Assembly (NCBI GenBank): GCA_041821265.1 | Contig: JBGUEQ010000001.1 | Location: 62,001-126,000, forward strand | DNA: 64,000 bases | DNA from: Lachnotalea sp041821265 | GTDB taxonomy: Bacteria > Bacillota > Clostridia > Lachnospirales > Lachnospiraceae | Reading direction: 5' to 3' | In this document: piece by piece, positions 15,895 through 24,482 of the stretch | Layout: every line of letters starts with the position of its first letter | Position numbering within the stretch: position 1 is the first letter of the stretch | Program-made: the position numbers and the translations under genes | Notes under the pieces: model-generated | What the model saw: only the letters and a program-made list of their open reading frames with translations | Told to the model about the DNA's origin: nothing | Database searches by the model: none

Positions 15895-17424
15895 ATGAAT
15901 AAAGAAGATTTAGTAATGAGAACACAGGCAAGCAACTGTCTTTTATGTAATCAGGCTCCATGTACAGCTGCTTGCAATAAAGGAATAGCGGTAGACAAGA
16001 TTCTTCGTTCGTTGCGTTTTGAAAATGAAAGAGGGGCACAAGCGTTACTTCCAACTGAAGTACCTTGTGTATCTTGTACGTCAAAAGATTGTATGCAAGC
16101 ATGTAATCGAAGAAAAATAGATGAAACTATCCAAATTTCAAAGGTGATTGAATTATTAGGAAAAAGAAAAGAAGAATGTATAGTGTGTGCTACTTGTAAT
16201 GAAGATACAGATTTAAACGTTATGCAAATAGATTTAACAACAGAAATTTGTGGTGTAACGTGTGAAAATCCATTTTTCCTTTCTTCCTCAGTCGTAGGAA
16301 GTAATTATGAAATGGTAGCAAAAGCATTTGATATGGGCTGGGCTGGCGTTGCATTTAAGACGGTAGGTATGTTTGTACCAGAAGAAGTTTCACCAAGATT
16401 TGAACAAATGAGAAAAGAAGTAGAGCCTTTTATTGGTTTTAAAAATATTGAACAAATATCGGATCATACGTTAGAAGAAAATTTAAGTTTTTTTCGGGAA
16501 TTAAAGAAAAACTATCCTAGTAAGATTATAATAGCTTCTATTATGGGGCAGACAGTAGATGAATGGACAAAGCTCGCTAAGATGGTAGAAGAGGCAGGCG
16601 CAGATATTGTTGAGTGTAATTTCTCCTGTCCACATATGAGTGGAGATGGACTTGGTAGCGATGTTGGAACAAATGTCGATTTAGTTACAGAATACACAAA
16701 GGCAACAAGAAAAGGAACTCGCCTTCCAATTCTAGCTAAAATGACTCCAAACATCACAAATATGGAAATACCGGCGGTTGCTTCTATTGAAGCAGGGGCA
16801 GATGGTATTGCGGCTATCAATACAATTAAGAGTATAATGAATATTGATTTAAATACATTTGTATCAAGTCCTTGTGTGGATGGAAAATCATCCGTAGGTG
16901 GATATTCTGGAAAAGCGGTAAAACCAATAGCACTTCGATTTATACATGATATGAAGTTGAATGATAAATTAAAGGAAATTCCAATTAGTGGAATGGGTGG
17001 TATTGAAACTTGGCGAGATGCAGTAGAATTTATCGTACTTGGATGTTCTACCATACAAATAACAACTGCTGTAATGCAATATGGTTACAGAATTATTGAC
17101 GATTTAATAGATGGAATTTCAAGATATATGAAGGAAGCTGGAATAGAAAACATTGCACAACTTATTGGTAATGCAATGCCAAATATTGTTTCGACAGATA
17201 GCTTGAATAGACATAGTATTTGTTTTCCGAAATTTGATAGAAATAAATGTGTAGCTTGTGGACGTTGCTATATTTCTTGTTACGATGGGGGACATCAGGC
17301 ACTTCGACAAAACGAAAAATTTCAACCAATTATGGATGGTAAAAAATGTGTTGGTTGTCATCTATGCTTAACGGTTTGTCCTGTAGGCGCAATTACAGCT
17401 GGAACTAGAGTGGAAAAATTATAA
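15895..17424 (+). CDS. preA: Dihydropyrimidine dehydrogenase, PreT-N-domain/PreA fusion without FAD module
   Basis: 509 residues. Residues ~11-90 match the N-terminal helical iron-sulfur domain of PreT/GltD, with Cys15, 18, 23, 27 and Cys58, 61, 66, 70 (two CxxCx4Cx3C clusters). From ~111 a complete PreA-type dihydroorotate-dehydrogenase-like FMN barrel follows (FLSSSVVGS, ECNFSCPHMSG, GLGSDVG, LAKMTPNI, GKSSVGGYSGKAVKP). The C terminus has two [4Fe-4S] ferredoxin motifs (Cys452/455/458/462 and 485/488/491/495). The FAD and NAD(P)H domains that lie between these parts in mammalian DPD, or in separate PreT, are missing. It reduces uracil or thymine at the FMN; electrons must enter from another protein. 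ATG 15895 follows GGAAGGAGG. Confidence 0.9.
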   Translation: MNKEDLVMRTQASNCLLCNQAPCTAACNKGIAVDKILRSLRFENERGAQALLPTEVPCVSCTSKDCMQACNRRKIDETIQISKVIELLGKRKEECIVCATCNEDTDLNVMQIDLTTEICGVTCENPFFLSSSVVGSNYEMVAKAFDMGWAGVAFKTVGMFVPEEVSPRFEQMRKEVEPFIGFKNIEQISDHTLEENLSFFRELKKNYPSKIIIASIMGQTVDEWTKLAKMVEEAGADIVECNFSCPHMSGDGLGSDVGTNVDLVTEYTKATRKGTRLPILAKMTPNITNMEIPAVASIEAGADGIAAINTIKSIMNIDLNTFVSSPCVDGKSSVGGYSGKAVKPIALRFIHDMKLNDKLKEIPISGMGGIETWRDAVEFIVLGCSTIQITTAVMQYGYRIIDDLIDGISRYMKEAGIENIAQLIGNAMPNIVSTDSLNRHSICFPKFDRNKCVACGRCYISCYDGGHQALRQNEKFQPIMDGKKCVGCHLCLTVCPVGAITAGTRVEKL

Positions 17425-17451
17425 GTAAATGAGAAAAGGATGGTGTTTATT

Positions 17452-18714
17452 ATGTATTCATGCAGTTTAGAAAGAATGAGCGATAAAATAGAAACATTTT
17501 CAAAATTTGGTGAGGCAGGACACGGTGGAATTACAAGATATTCATTGTCTCCAGAAGCGATTCAAGCGAGAAATGAGTTTCGAAAAAGGATGGAGGCAAT
17601 TGGTGCAATCATTGAAATAGATGATGTTGCTAACATGTATGCAACTATTCCAGGTACAGATTCAAATGCAAAAAGAATTGTAATGGCATCTCACTGTGAT
17701 TCAGTGAAAAATGGTGGAAATTATGATGGTATATTAGGGGTTATGTCTGCTATGGAAGTTCTTGAAACGATTGCAGATTTAAAAATTGAACATAAACATC
17801 CGATTACGGCAATGATTTGGACAAATGAAGAAGGTTCACTTTATCCACCAGCAATGATGTCTTCTGGTATTGTTTGCTATGATTATTTACCAGAAACCAT
17901 TCGTGGTAAATTTAAATTCGAAGATATGATGGCATCGAAAAGTATTTTAGATTCTACAAAAACCTTTGGAGAAGCACTTCAAAAATCAGGATTTCAGGGT
18001 GATAAGAAATACCGTATGAGTCCTGAGAATTACAAATATATGTTTGAAGTTCATATTGAACAAGGACCTATTTTAGAAGATGCAGGAAATGAAGTTGGTG
18101 TTGTCGATTGTGTACTTGGTATGTTTAATTATAGAATAAGATTTTATGGACAGACGGTTCATGCAGGAACATTCCCAATGCCAAAGAGAAAAGATGCTTT
18201 CTTTGCAGCATCACAGGCATTAGTTTATATTCATGAAGAAATTGATAAGTTACAGATTTCTGAACTTGTATACACAACAGGAGAAGTTGTTTGTCATCCA
18301 TGTGTTCATACCTGTGTGCCGGATTACTTTGATTTTTCCTTTGATGCGAGACATGAAGATCCAGCGGTGTTAGAAAAAGTGTTAGCAATCGTTAAAAGTT
18401 GTGGTGATAAAGAATGGTCAGGATGTAAATGTGAAGTTGAAAAAGCATGGAATAGAGATACTGTTTATTGGGATGATAAACTTATTAGCTATGTAAAAGA
18501 ATCAGCAGAGGAGCTTGGTGTAAAACATCAATACATTCATTCCGGTGCAGGACATGATGCTCAGTTTGCCTCCTATGTGGTTCCAACAACCATGATTTTT
18601 GTACAATCAAAAGACGGTCTATCACATTGTGAACCGGAGTATTCTACGCAAGAACATTGTACATCGGGAGCTAGCGTTATGCTAAATGCTGTTTTAAAAG
18701 CAGATGCTGAATAG
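17452..18714 (+). CDS. N-carbamoyl-beta-alanine amidohydrolase (beta-ureidopropionase), M20 family
   Basis: 420 residues, M20 peptidase-like carbamoyl-amidohydrolase (HyuC/AllC/PydC group). Metal and catalytic motifs are intact: SHCDSVKNGGNYDG, TNEEGSLYPP, VHIEQGPILE, and the C-terminal HSGAGHDAQFAS. It hydrolyses N-carbamoyl-beta-alanine to beta-alanine, CO2 and ammonia, the step after dihydropyrimidinase. Start ATG 17452 sits at normal distance from AAAGGATGG; an ATG at 17440 lies within that site. It is 27 bases after the dehydrogenase gene. Allantoate amidohydrolase is a close relative and cannot be excluded on motifs alone, though no other purine genes are near. Confidence 0.88.
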   Translation: MYSCSLERMSDKIETFSKFGEAGHGGITRYSLSPEAIQARNEFRKRMEAIGAIIEIDDVANMYATIPGTDSNAKRIVMASHCDSVKNGGNYDGILGVMSAMEVLETIADLKIEHKHPITAMIWTNEEGSLYPPAMMSSGIVCYDYLPETIRGKFKFEDMMASKSILDSTKTFGEALQKSGFQGDKKYRMSPENYKYMFEVHIEQGPILEDAGNEVGVVDCVLGMFNYRIRFYGQTVHAGTFPMPKRKDAFFAASQALVYIHEEIDKLQISELVYTTGEVVCHPCVHTCVPDYFDFSFDARHEDPAVLEKVLAIVKSCGDKEWSGCKCEVEKAWNRDTVYWDDKLISYVKESAEELGVKHQYIHSGAGHDAQFASYVVPTTMIFVQSKDGLSHCEPEYSTQEHCTSGASVMLNAVLKADAE

Positions 18715-18725
18715 AATAATTAAAG

Positions 18726-18752
18726 GTAACTATGAAGATACTGAATAGTCAC
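18726..18752. repeat. 27-nt hairpin repeat, copy 2
   Basis: GTAACTAT...ATAGTCAC, 27 nt, arms complementary except one base. Same orientation as the copies at 14407 and 53620. Confidence 0.65.
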
Positions 18753-18797
18753 AATTAAAGTTTGAATTTAGTGTAAGGTTGAGAGGATGTGAATCAT

Positions 18798-19424
18798 ATG
18801 CAGAATTATGTTATTACAATTGCTAGAGGATTTGGAAGCGGAGGAAAGTGGATTGCAACTAAGTTATCCCAAGAACTTGGAATACCTTGTTATGATAGAC
18901 AACTTTTAACAATGGCTTCGGAACAAAGTGGAATAGATGAAAGTGTATTTGTTGAAGTAAATGAAAAACTCAGAGGAGGATATCTTACAAATTTATTAAT
19001 GAAAGTACCATATAGTACAGTAATAGAAGCAACTGAAAAAGAATTTGTATCAAATATAAATTTATATAATATTCAAGCAGACATTATTCGGGAGTTAGCC
19101 AAGACAGAATCTTGCATTATAGTTGGGAAATGTGCGGATCATATTCTTAGAGATAGAAAAAATATAATTAGTATCTATGTCGAGGCACCGCGTGATTCAT
19201 GTGTAGCTTCAATTGTGGAAAAAATGCATGTATCTGAAGAACATGCAAATAATTTGATTAAAAAAACAGACAAATACCGTTCAAATTATTATAAATATTA
19301 TACAAAGGGTAAGATTTGGACAAATCCAATTAATTATGATTTGACTTTGAACACGGCAAGAATAGGAAGAGAAAATTGCATCGGTCTTATTAAAGATTAT
19401 ATAAATATTAAATTTCAAGATTAA
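18798..19424 (+). CDS. Cytidylate kinase-like protein
   Basis: 208 residues of the cytidylate-kinase-like family (P-loop NTPase). The N terminus ITIARGFGSGGKWIA is a modified P-loop, followed by CYDRQLL and the downstream core IIVGKCADHIL, which resembles the nucleotide-kinase fold. ATG 18798 lies 11 bases after GAGAGG; an upstream GTG at 18789 would be too close. Proteins of this family are common in Clostridia and their substrates are poorly known. Its place between pathway enzymes and the regulator suggests a link to pyrimidine metabolism, perhaps salvage, but true CMP kinase activity is not demonstrated by the sequence. Confidence 0.75.
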   Translation: MQNYVITIARGFGSGGKWIATKLSQELGIPCYDRQLLTMASEQSGIDESVFVEVNEKLRGGYLTNLLMKVPYSTVIEATEKEFVSNINLYNIQADIIRELAKTESCIIVGKCADHILRDRKNIISIYVEAPRDSCVASIVEKMHVSEEHANNLIKKTDKYRSNYYKYYTKGKIWTNPINYDLTLNTARIGRENCIGLIKDYINIKFQD

Positions 19425-19499
19425 AACTGTAACAAAGAAAGGGTTTTTATGTAAACACCTTCCGTTGTTACAAAGTAAGTAGAAAGGAAGGTATGTCAT

Positions 19500-20654
19500 A
19501 TGGCAATTACAGTTCAACGGTTGTGTGAAAAATCAAATTATCTATATGGCATGCGAGTCATAGCTGGAGAGAAGGGGATGAAAAACATCGTCCAGTGGGT
19601 ACATGCAATTGAAGATTCAGATGCAAGTGAATTTCTACATGGTGGGGAGCTAATATTTACAACTGGAATTGCACATCAGGGAAATGAATGGTTACTACCG
19701 TTTATAAAAAAGTTAAAGGAAAAAGAAGTAACTGGTTTAGTTATTAATTTTGGACCATATATTTCAGAAGTATCTAAGGAAGTACAAGATTATTGTAGTG
19801 AAATTGCATTTCCATTATTAGAAGTTCCATGGAAAACTAGGCTTGTGGATATTACACGTGATTTTTGTAATCAGATAATTCAAAGTGAACAAAAAGAAGC
19901 CGATATAGGTAAAATTTTTGAAAATTTAGTTTTTTATCCACAAGATGTCGAAAAATATATTCCTACACTAGAACTCAATGATTTTACAAGACAGGCAAAT
20001 TATTGTATTGTTGGAGTATTCGTAGAAATAGAGCAAGATAATGAAACGATTAGAGGTATTATTAAGCTTGAAATAGAACGTAGATTTTATTATTATAAAG
20101 AAAAAATCGGTTGTTTTACAAAGGGGCAGGAGGTTTTTTTTGTATTATGTGGTTATGAAAACACAGAAATAGAAGCAGTTATAGAGCAAATTCAACAAAT
20201 GGAAATTTCTGATTCACGTATTAAAAAATTGTATATAGGAGTTGGCTCTAACAAAGTAAATTTGGAGGATTTATCTAAAAACTATAACAAAACACTATCT
20301 GTACTGCGCTTATCGATAGCAAAGAAAAATAGTCCACTCTTTTATGATCAATTTGGTATGAAAAAAATATTATTATCGGTGGAAGAAACTGATGTATTAG
20401 AAGATTATTATAAAAAAAAGTTAGGAAAGCTAGAAGTATATGATCGGGAACATGGTACTGATTATATTACGTTTCTGAAAAAATATTTAGAATTTGATGG
20501 TAGTGTGCAAAGATTAGCAGAAGATACCTTTGTGCATCGTAACACAGTCAATTATCAATTGAACAAAATCAAAAAAATATTGGGTTCTGAAATAGGAACA
20601 TTAGAAGAACGCTTTGAGATAATGCTTAGCTATCAGATTAAGGATATTTTATAG
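19500..20654 (+). CDS. PucR-type transcriptional regulator
   Basis: 384 residues. The N-terminal PucR sensor domain (about 1-125) includes the typical HGGELIFTTGI and VTGLVINFGPYI blocks; the middle is GGDEF-like (CdaR type) without catalytic residues; the C terminus has the PucR HTH_30, with LAEDTFVHRNTVNYQLNKI as recognition region. Such proteins activate purine or amino-acid degradation genes in response to pathway metabolites. As the last gene of the pyrimidine island it is the natural candidate regulator, perhaps through the TTGTGCTA half-sites at 7543. AGAAAGGAAGG precedes the ATG. An inverted repeat TGTAACAA/TTGTTACA (19428-19472) lies in its leader. Confidence 0.88.
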   Translation: MAITVQRLCEKSNYLYGMRVIAGEKGMKNIVQWVHAIEDSDASEFLHGGELIFTTGIAHQGNEWLLPFIKKLKEKEVTGLVINFGPYISEVSKEVQDYCSEIAFPLLEVPWKTRLVDITRDFCNQIIQSEQKEADIGKIFENLVFYPQDVEKYIPTLELNDFTRQANYCIVGVFVEIEQDNETIRGIIKLEIERRFYYYKEKIGCFTKGQEVFFVLCGYENTEIEAVIEQIQQMEISDSRIKKLYIGVGSNKVNLEDLSKNYNKTLSVLRLSIAKKNSPLFYDQFGMKKILLSVEETDVLEDYYKKKLGKLEVYDREHGTDYITFLKKYLEFDGSVQRLAEDTFVHRNTVNYQLNKIKKILGSEIGTLEERFEIMLSYQIKDIL

Positions 20655-20738
20655 ATTAGAACAAATAGAAAGATAGGATAATTCTTATTTCATCTTATTT
20701 TATAGCGACCGTTTTATAACGTAATAGAGTAATGAATT

Positions 20739-20774
20739 AAAATCAGTGTATGTAATAAGTACGCTGATTTTTTT
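20739..20774 (+). terminator. Terminator of pyrimidine island
   Basis: AATCAGtGTA pairs with TACgCTGATT around TGTAATAAG, followed by TTTTTTT. It closes the island after the PucR gene. Confidence 0.8.
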
Positions 20775-20868
20775 GTGCTTCTTATTCAATGATTGTAAAG
20801 ATTGGACAAGATTATGCATAGGTTTAGGCAAATAAATGTGAATGAGATAAAGCAAAACATTCTCATTT

Positions 20869-20965
20869 AAAAGGAAAGTTCTACGAACTTCCCTTTTAGA
20901 TAAAATTCACTACGTGCCAATATGCACAACCATGTGGAGAGGAAGTGTGTTGCTAATCAATCCAT
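20869..20965. repeat. Composite repeat, copy A (hairpin unit + 32-nt unit)
   Basis: The hairpin unit AAAAGGaAAGTTC/GAACTTCCCTTTT (20869-20897) is followed at 20934-20965 by a 32-nt unit that begins GTGGAGAGGAAG and ends AATCCAT. The same order recurs at 35824-35914 and 53485-53557. Confidence 0.75.
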
Positions 20966-21147
20966 TCGGACGCAAAAGTGTTAGGACATGTCTTTTCGTA
21001 AAAGGGAAAAATATTTTGATAATTCACGTTGAAGAAGGCAGACAGCATTTTTAGGTTGACCTTTTTATTTTTTACGGTTAGAATAAATATTATAGGGTAT
21101 AATTTAAAATATTTCTATAAATTATATTATAATAATTGAGATATAAG

Positions 21148-21184
21148 ACAGGAGATTAGTGGAAAAATTTTTCACATCTCCTGT
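21148..21184 (+). promoter_or_regulatory. Leader hairpin upstream of rimO
   Basis: Perfect arms ACAGGAGAT (21148-21156) and ATCTCCTGT (21176-21184). The left arm hides a GGAG sequence and the right arm lies inside the first tandem copy, so leader folding could affect access to nearby ribosome sites. Confidence 0.5.
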
Positions 21185-21274
21185 ATGTGCGTATAAAACT
21201 GCACGGATGGAGGAAAGTGTGATAAAACATTCACATCTACCTATATGTGCATAAAGCTGCACGGATGGAGGAAA
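21171..21274 (+). repeat. Tandem duplication carrying a ribosome-binding site
   Basis: Two ~45-nt copies (21171-21216 and 21230-21274), both running TTCACATCT...TATGTGC...CTGCACGGATGGAGGAAA. Each has a TGTGC/GCAC mini-hairpin and a GGATGGAGG. Only the second is at the right distance from the rimO ATG. Confidence 0.85.
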
Positions 21275-21276
21275 AA

Positions 21277-22614
21277 ATGAAATTACTTTTTATATCCCTT
21301 GGTTGCGATAAGAATTTAGTCGACACTGAGGTTATGCTTGGAATACTCTCTAAGGGAGGTTTTGAGTTTACAGACGATGAAACACAAGCAGATGTTATTG
21401 TTGTTAATACATGTTGTTTTATCAATGATGCCAAAGAAGAGAGTATCAATACGCTCTTAGAGATGGCTGAATATAAAAAATCGGGAAGTTGCAAGGCGTT
21501 AATTGCAGCAGGATGTTTGGCACAAAGATATAAGCAAGAGATTCAAGATGAAATAAAAGAAGTAGATGCAATTCTTGGAACTACATCAATTGACAGTATA
21601 TTAGAAGCAGTTAACTCAAGCCTAAAAGGTGAAAAGACGCAGACTTTTGATAATATTGACAGATTACCGTCACACAAAACGAATAGAGTAATAACTACGG
21701 GCGGATATTATGCACATTTAAAGATAGCAGAGGGCTGTGATAAACATTGTACGTACTGCATTATTCCAAAGATTAGAGGCGCCTATCGAAGTGTCCCAAT
21801 GGAGGAGCTGATTGCAGAAGCCACAGAATTGGCAAAACAGGGTGTAAAAGAATTAATTTTAGTTGCTCAGGAAACAACCCTTTATGGTGAGGACTTATAT
21901 GGTAAAAAAACATTACCTTCACTTCTGAAAGAACTTTGTAAAATAGCAGGAATCGATTGGATTCGTGTTCAATACTGCTATCCAGAAGAAATAACAGAGG
22001 AATTAATTAAAACGATTAAGACAGAACCTAAAATTTGTAATTATTTAGATCTACCAATTCAGCATGCAAATGATGAGATTTTAAAGAGAATGGGAAGAAG
22101 AACAAATAAGGCGCAACTTGTAGAGATTATTAATAAACTAAGAGATGAAATTCCTGATATGGCAATTAGAACAACATTAATAACCGGATTTCCAGGAGAA
22201 ACACAAGAACAGCATGATGAACTTATGGATTTCATAGATGAAATGGAATTTGATCGTTTAGGCGTATTTACATATTCCCCAGAAGAAAATACTCCAGCAG
22301 CTCTAATGGAGGATCAAATAGACGAGGATGTGAAGGCAGAGCGACGTTCAGAATTAATGGAGCTTCAACAAGAAATTGTGTTTGATAAAGAAGATGAAAT
22401 GGTTGGACGAGTATTAACGGTTATGATTGAAGGTAAAGTAGTAGATGAAAATGCATTCGTAGGAAGAACCTATAAAGATGCACCAAATGTTGATGGATAT
22501 ATTTTTGTTATTACAGAGGAAGAACTGGTTTCTGGTGATTTTGTAAAAGTAAAAGTAACAGGTGCAGTAGAATATGATTTGATAGGAGAGGTTGCAGATG
22601 AATTTACCAAATAA
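21277..22614 (+). CDS. rimO: Ribosomal protein S12 methylthiotransferase RimO
   Basis: 445 residues, radical-SAM methylthiotransferase that modifies an aspartate of ribosomal protein S12. N-terminal UPF0004 domain with auxiliary-cluster cysteines in SLGCDKN, NTCCFI and AAGCLAQ; radical SAM cluster EGCDKHCTYCIIP; C-terminal TRAM domain from about 375. ATG 21277 gives the canonical MKLLFISLGCDKN and sits after GGATGGAGG; an in-frame ATG at 21247 is within the tandem repeat. It overlaps pgsA by 17 bases. Confidence 0.96.
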   Translation: MKLLFISLGCDKNLVDTEVMLGILSKGGFEFTDDETQADVIVVNTCCFINDAKEESINTLLEMAEYKKSGSCKALIAAGCLAQRYKQEIQDEIKEVDAILGTTSIDSILEAVNSSLKGEKTQTFDNIDRLPSHKTNRVITTGGYYAHLKIAEGCDKHCTYCIIPKIRGAYRSVPMEELIAEATELAKQGVKELILVAQETTLYGEDLYGKKTLPSLLKELCKIAGIDWIRVQYCYPEEITEELIKTIKTEPKICNYLDLPIQHANDEILKRMGRRTNKAQLVEIINKLRDEIPDMAIRTTLITGFPGETQEQHDELMDFIDEMEFDRLGVFTYSPEENTPAALMEDQIDEDVKAERRSELMELQQEIVFDKEDEMVGRVLTVMIEGKVVDENAFVGRTYKDAPNVDGYIFVITEEELVSGDFVKVKVTGAVEYDLIGEVADEFTK

Positions 22615-23143
22615 ATTAACTATATTAAGGGTATTCATGATTCCGGTTTTTTTAATTTTTATGTTGACAGATGTAATGGGAACAAATGCAAAGTATATTG
22701 CGTTATTACTATTCTCGTTAGCTAGCTTTACAGATTTTTTAGATGGATATATTGCAAGAAAGCATAATCTGGTAACAAATTTCGGTAAGTTTATGGATCC
22801 ACTTGCGGATAAACTTTTAGTAGGAGCAGCTATGATTGCGTTTGTTGAATTAGGTAAATTACCAGCATGGATTGTTATCACAATTATAAGTCGTGAATTT
22901 ATTATAAGTGGTTTTCGATTGGTTGCTTCGGATAGCGGTGTTGTAATTGCTGCTAGCTATTGGGGTAAATTTAAAACAGTATCACAGATGATTATGATAA
23001 TTTTATTGATTTTGGACTTTCAAAATAGTGCGTTCCTTTTATTAGAAGATATATTTATTTATGTAGCATTAATTTTAACGATTGTGTCATTAATCGATTA
23101 TTTGTATAAGAACAAAAGTGTTCTTATTGAAGGAGGTAAATAA
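22598..23143 (+). CDS. pgsA: CDP-diacylglycerol-glycerol-3-phosphate phosphatidyltransferase
   Basis: 181 residues, integral membrane enzyme making phosphatidylglycerophosphate. The full CDP-alcohol phosphotransferase signature DGx2ARx8Gx3Dx3D is present in DGYIARKHNLVTNFGKFMDP and the following LAD. About four to five membrane helices. ATG 22598 behind GATAGGAGAGG; an in-frame TTG sits two codons earlier. It overlaps rimO and is 3 bases from cinA, so this is a tight operon, a gene order common in Firmicutes. Confidence 0.95.
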   Translation: MNLPNKLTILRVFMIPVFLIFMLTDVMGTNAKYIALLLFSLASFTDFLDGYIARKHNLVTNFGKFMDPLADKLLVGAAMIAFVELGKLPAWIVITIISREFIISGFRLVASDSGVVIAASYWGKFKTVSQMIMIILLILDFQNSAFLLLEDIFIYVALILTIVSLIDYLYKNKSVLIEGGK

Positions 23144-23146
23144 GTA

Positions 23147-24397
23147 GTGGTAGTTGAATTGATATCAGTTGGAACAGAAATTTTACTTGGCAATATAGTA
23201 AATACAAATGCGAGTTTTTTAGCAGAAAAATGTGCGGTCTTGGGTTTGTCGTTATACTACCAAACATCCGTGGGTGATAATGCACAGCGTTTAGAGGAAA
23301 CGATTCAAACAGCCTTAAACCGTTGTGATGTGATTATTTTATCGGGAGGACTTGGTCCCACACAGGATGATTTGACCAAAGAAGTTGCCGCAAAGGTAAT
23401 GGGAAGGGCCCTTGTTGTGGATGAACATTCCAAAGAAAGATTAGAGGAATATTTAAAAAAGAGTCAGGTTGAGATAATTACGGAGAATAATTGGAAGCAA
23501 GCATTAATTCCAGAGGGCGCCATTGCGGTGGATAATCAGAATGGAACAGCTCCAGGTGTTATTATTGAGGATAATGGGAAGTCACTTATTTTACTTCCAG
23601 GACCACCAGATGAATTAATACCAATGTTTATGAATGATATTTATTCCTATTTGAATAAGCTTCAGCCAGAAACAATTTATTCGCAAATGGTTAAAATTTG
23701 TGGTGTTGGTGAAAGTACAGTTGAGACAATGATTAAAGATATGATAGATGAGCAAACTAATCCAACCGTTGCTCCTTATGCTAAAATTGGGGAAGTTCAT
23801 ATCAGAGTAACGGCTAAAGCAAAGGATGAAGAGGAAGCAAAAAAAATCATTAAGCCAGTGGTGAAAGAATTAAAAGCTAGAATGGGTAAGAATGTGTACT
23901 CAACAAATGAAAACGAAACCTTGGAAGCTGCAGTAGTTCAATTGCTAGAAAAGAATAAACTTACAGTAACAACAGCAGAATCTTGTACAGGGGGCATGCT
24001 TGCGGCAAGACTGGTCAATGTTGCGGGTGTTTCAGAAGTATTTAGAGAAGGATTTATAACTTATTCAAATAAAGCCAAGCGTAAAATTTTGAGTGTTCAA
24101 AAAAGTACTCTTAAAAAATATGGTGCTGTAAGTGAAAAGACAGCTAAGGAAATGGCTAAGGGAGGCGTATTTGAGACTGGTTCTGATATTTGTGTAGCAA
24201 TTACTGGAATCGCAGGTCCTGATGGCGGTACGCCAGAAAAACCAGCAGGGTTAGTATATATAGCTTGTTACATTAATGATAAAGTGACGGTTAAAGAATT
24301 TAATTTTAAAGGCAATCGTTATAAAGTTCGTGAACAAGCTACGGTGAAAGCATTAACTTTATTGAGAGAATGTATTCTTGATGTATATGTTAAATAG
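23147..24397 (+). CDS. cinA: CinA family protein (NMN amidohydrolase / competence-damage inducible)
   Basis: 416 residues, full-length CinA. The N-terminal MoaB-like domain has GTEILLGNIVNTNA and ILSGGLGPTQDD; the C-terminal PncC-type amidase domain has TAESCTGGMLAARL and AITGIAGPDGGTPEKP. Family members cleave ADP-ribose-like nucleotides and deamidate NMN. It starts with GTG 10 bases after AGGAGG. In many Firmicutes cinA precedes recA; here recA is about 30 kb away with its own promoter. Confidence 0.93.
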   Translation: MVVELISVGTEILLGNIVNTNASFLAEKCAVLGLSLYYQTSVGDNAQRLEETIQTALNRCDVIILSGGLGPTQDDLTKEVAAKVMGRALVVDEHSKERLEEYLKKSQVEIITENNWKQALIPEGAIAVDNQNGTAPGVIIEDNGKSLILLPGPPDELIPMFMNDIYSYLNKLQPETIYSQMVKICGVGESTVETMIKDMIDEQTNPTVAPYAKIGEVHIRVTAKAKDEEEAKKIIKPVVKELKARMGKNVYSTNENETLEAAVVQLLEKNKLTVTTAESCTGGMLAARLVNVAGVSEVFREGFITYSNKAKRKILSVQKSTLKKYGAVSEKTAKEMAKGGVFETGSDICVAITGIAGPDGGTPEKPAGLVYIACYINDKVTVKEFNFKGNRYKVREQATVKALTLLRECILDVYVK

Positions 24398-24420
24398 TAA
24401 TACTTAAAGTTACAATTTAG

Positions 24421-24462
24421 CCATGCCATTTATAATGTGCCATAATATTTAGGTGTACCAAT
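24421..24462. repeat. 42-nt dispersed repeat, copy 1
   Basis: Begins CCATGCCATTTATAATGTGC and ends GTACCAAT; 34 of 42 positions match the copy at 30912-30953. It lies between cinA and the rpsO promoter. Confidence 0.65.
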
Positions 24463-24482
24463 TATTTTTTGATTAAATTGTG

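Larger units (their letters stand above)
20655..21276. other. Gene-free 620-bp stretch rich in repeats
   Basis: No convincing gene. Contents: a terminator at 20739-20774, a composite repeat (20869-20965), an AT-rich promoter-like stretch around 21090-21140 with several TATAAT-like words, and a hairpin plus tandem duplication (21148-21274) forming the rimO leader. Confidence 0.7.

Noticed and set aside
16512..17054. Long antisense open frame opposite the dihydropyrimidine dehydrogenase
   Set aside because: No ribosome site, composition follows the codon pattern of the sense gene, and the sense gene is unmistakable.
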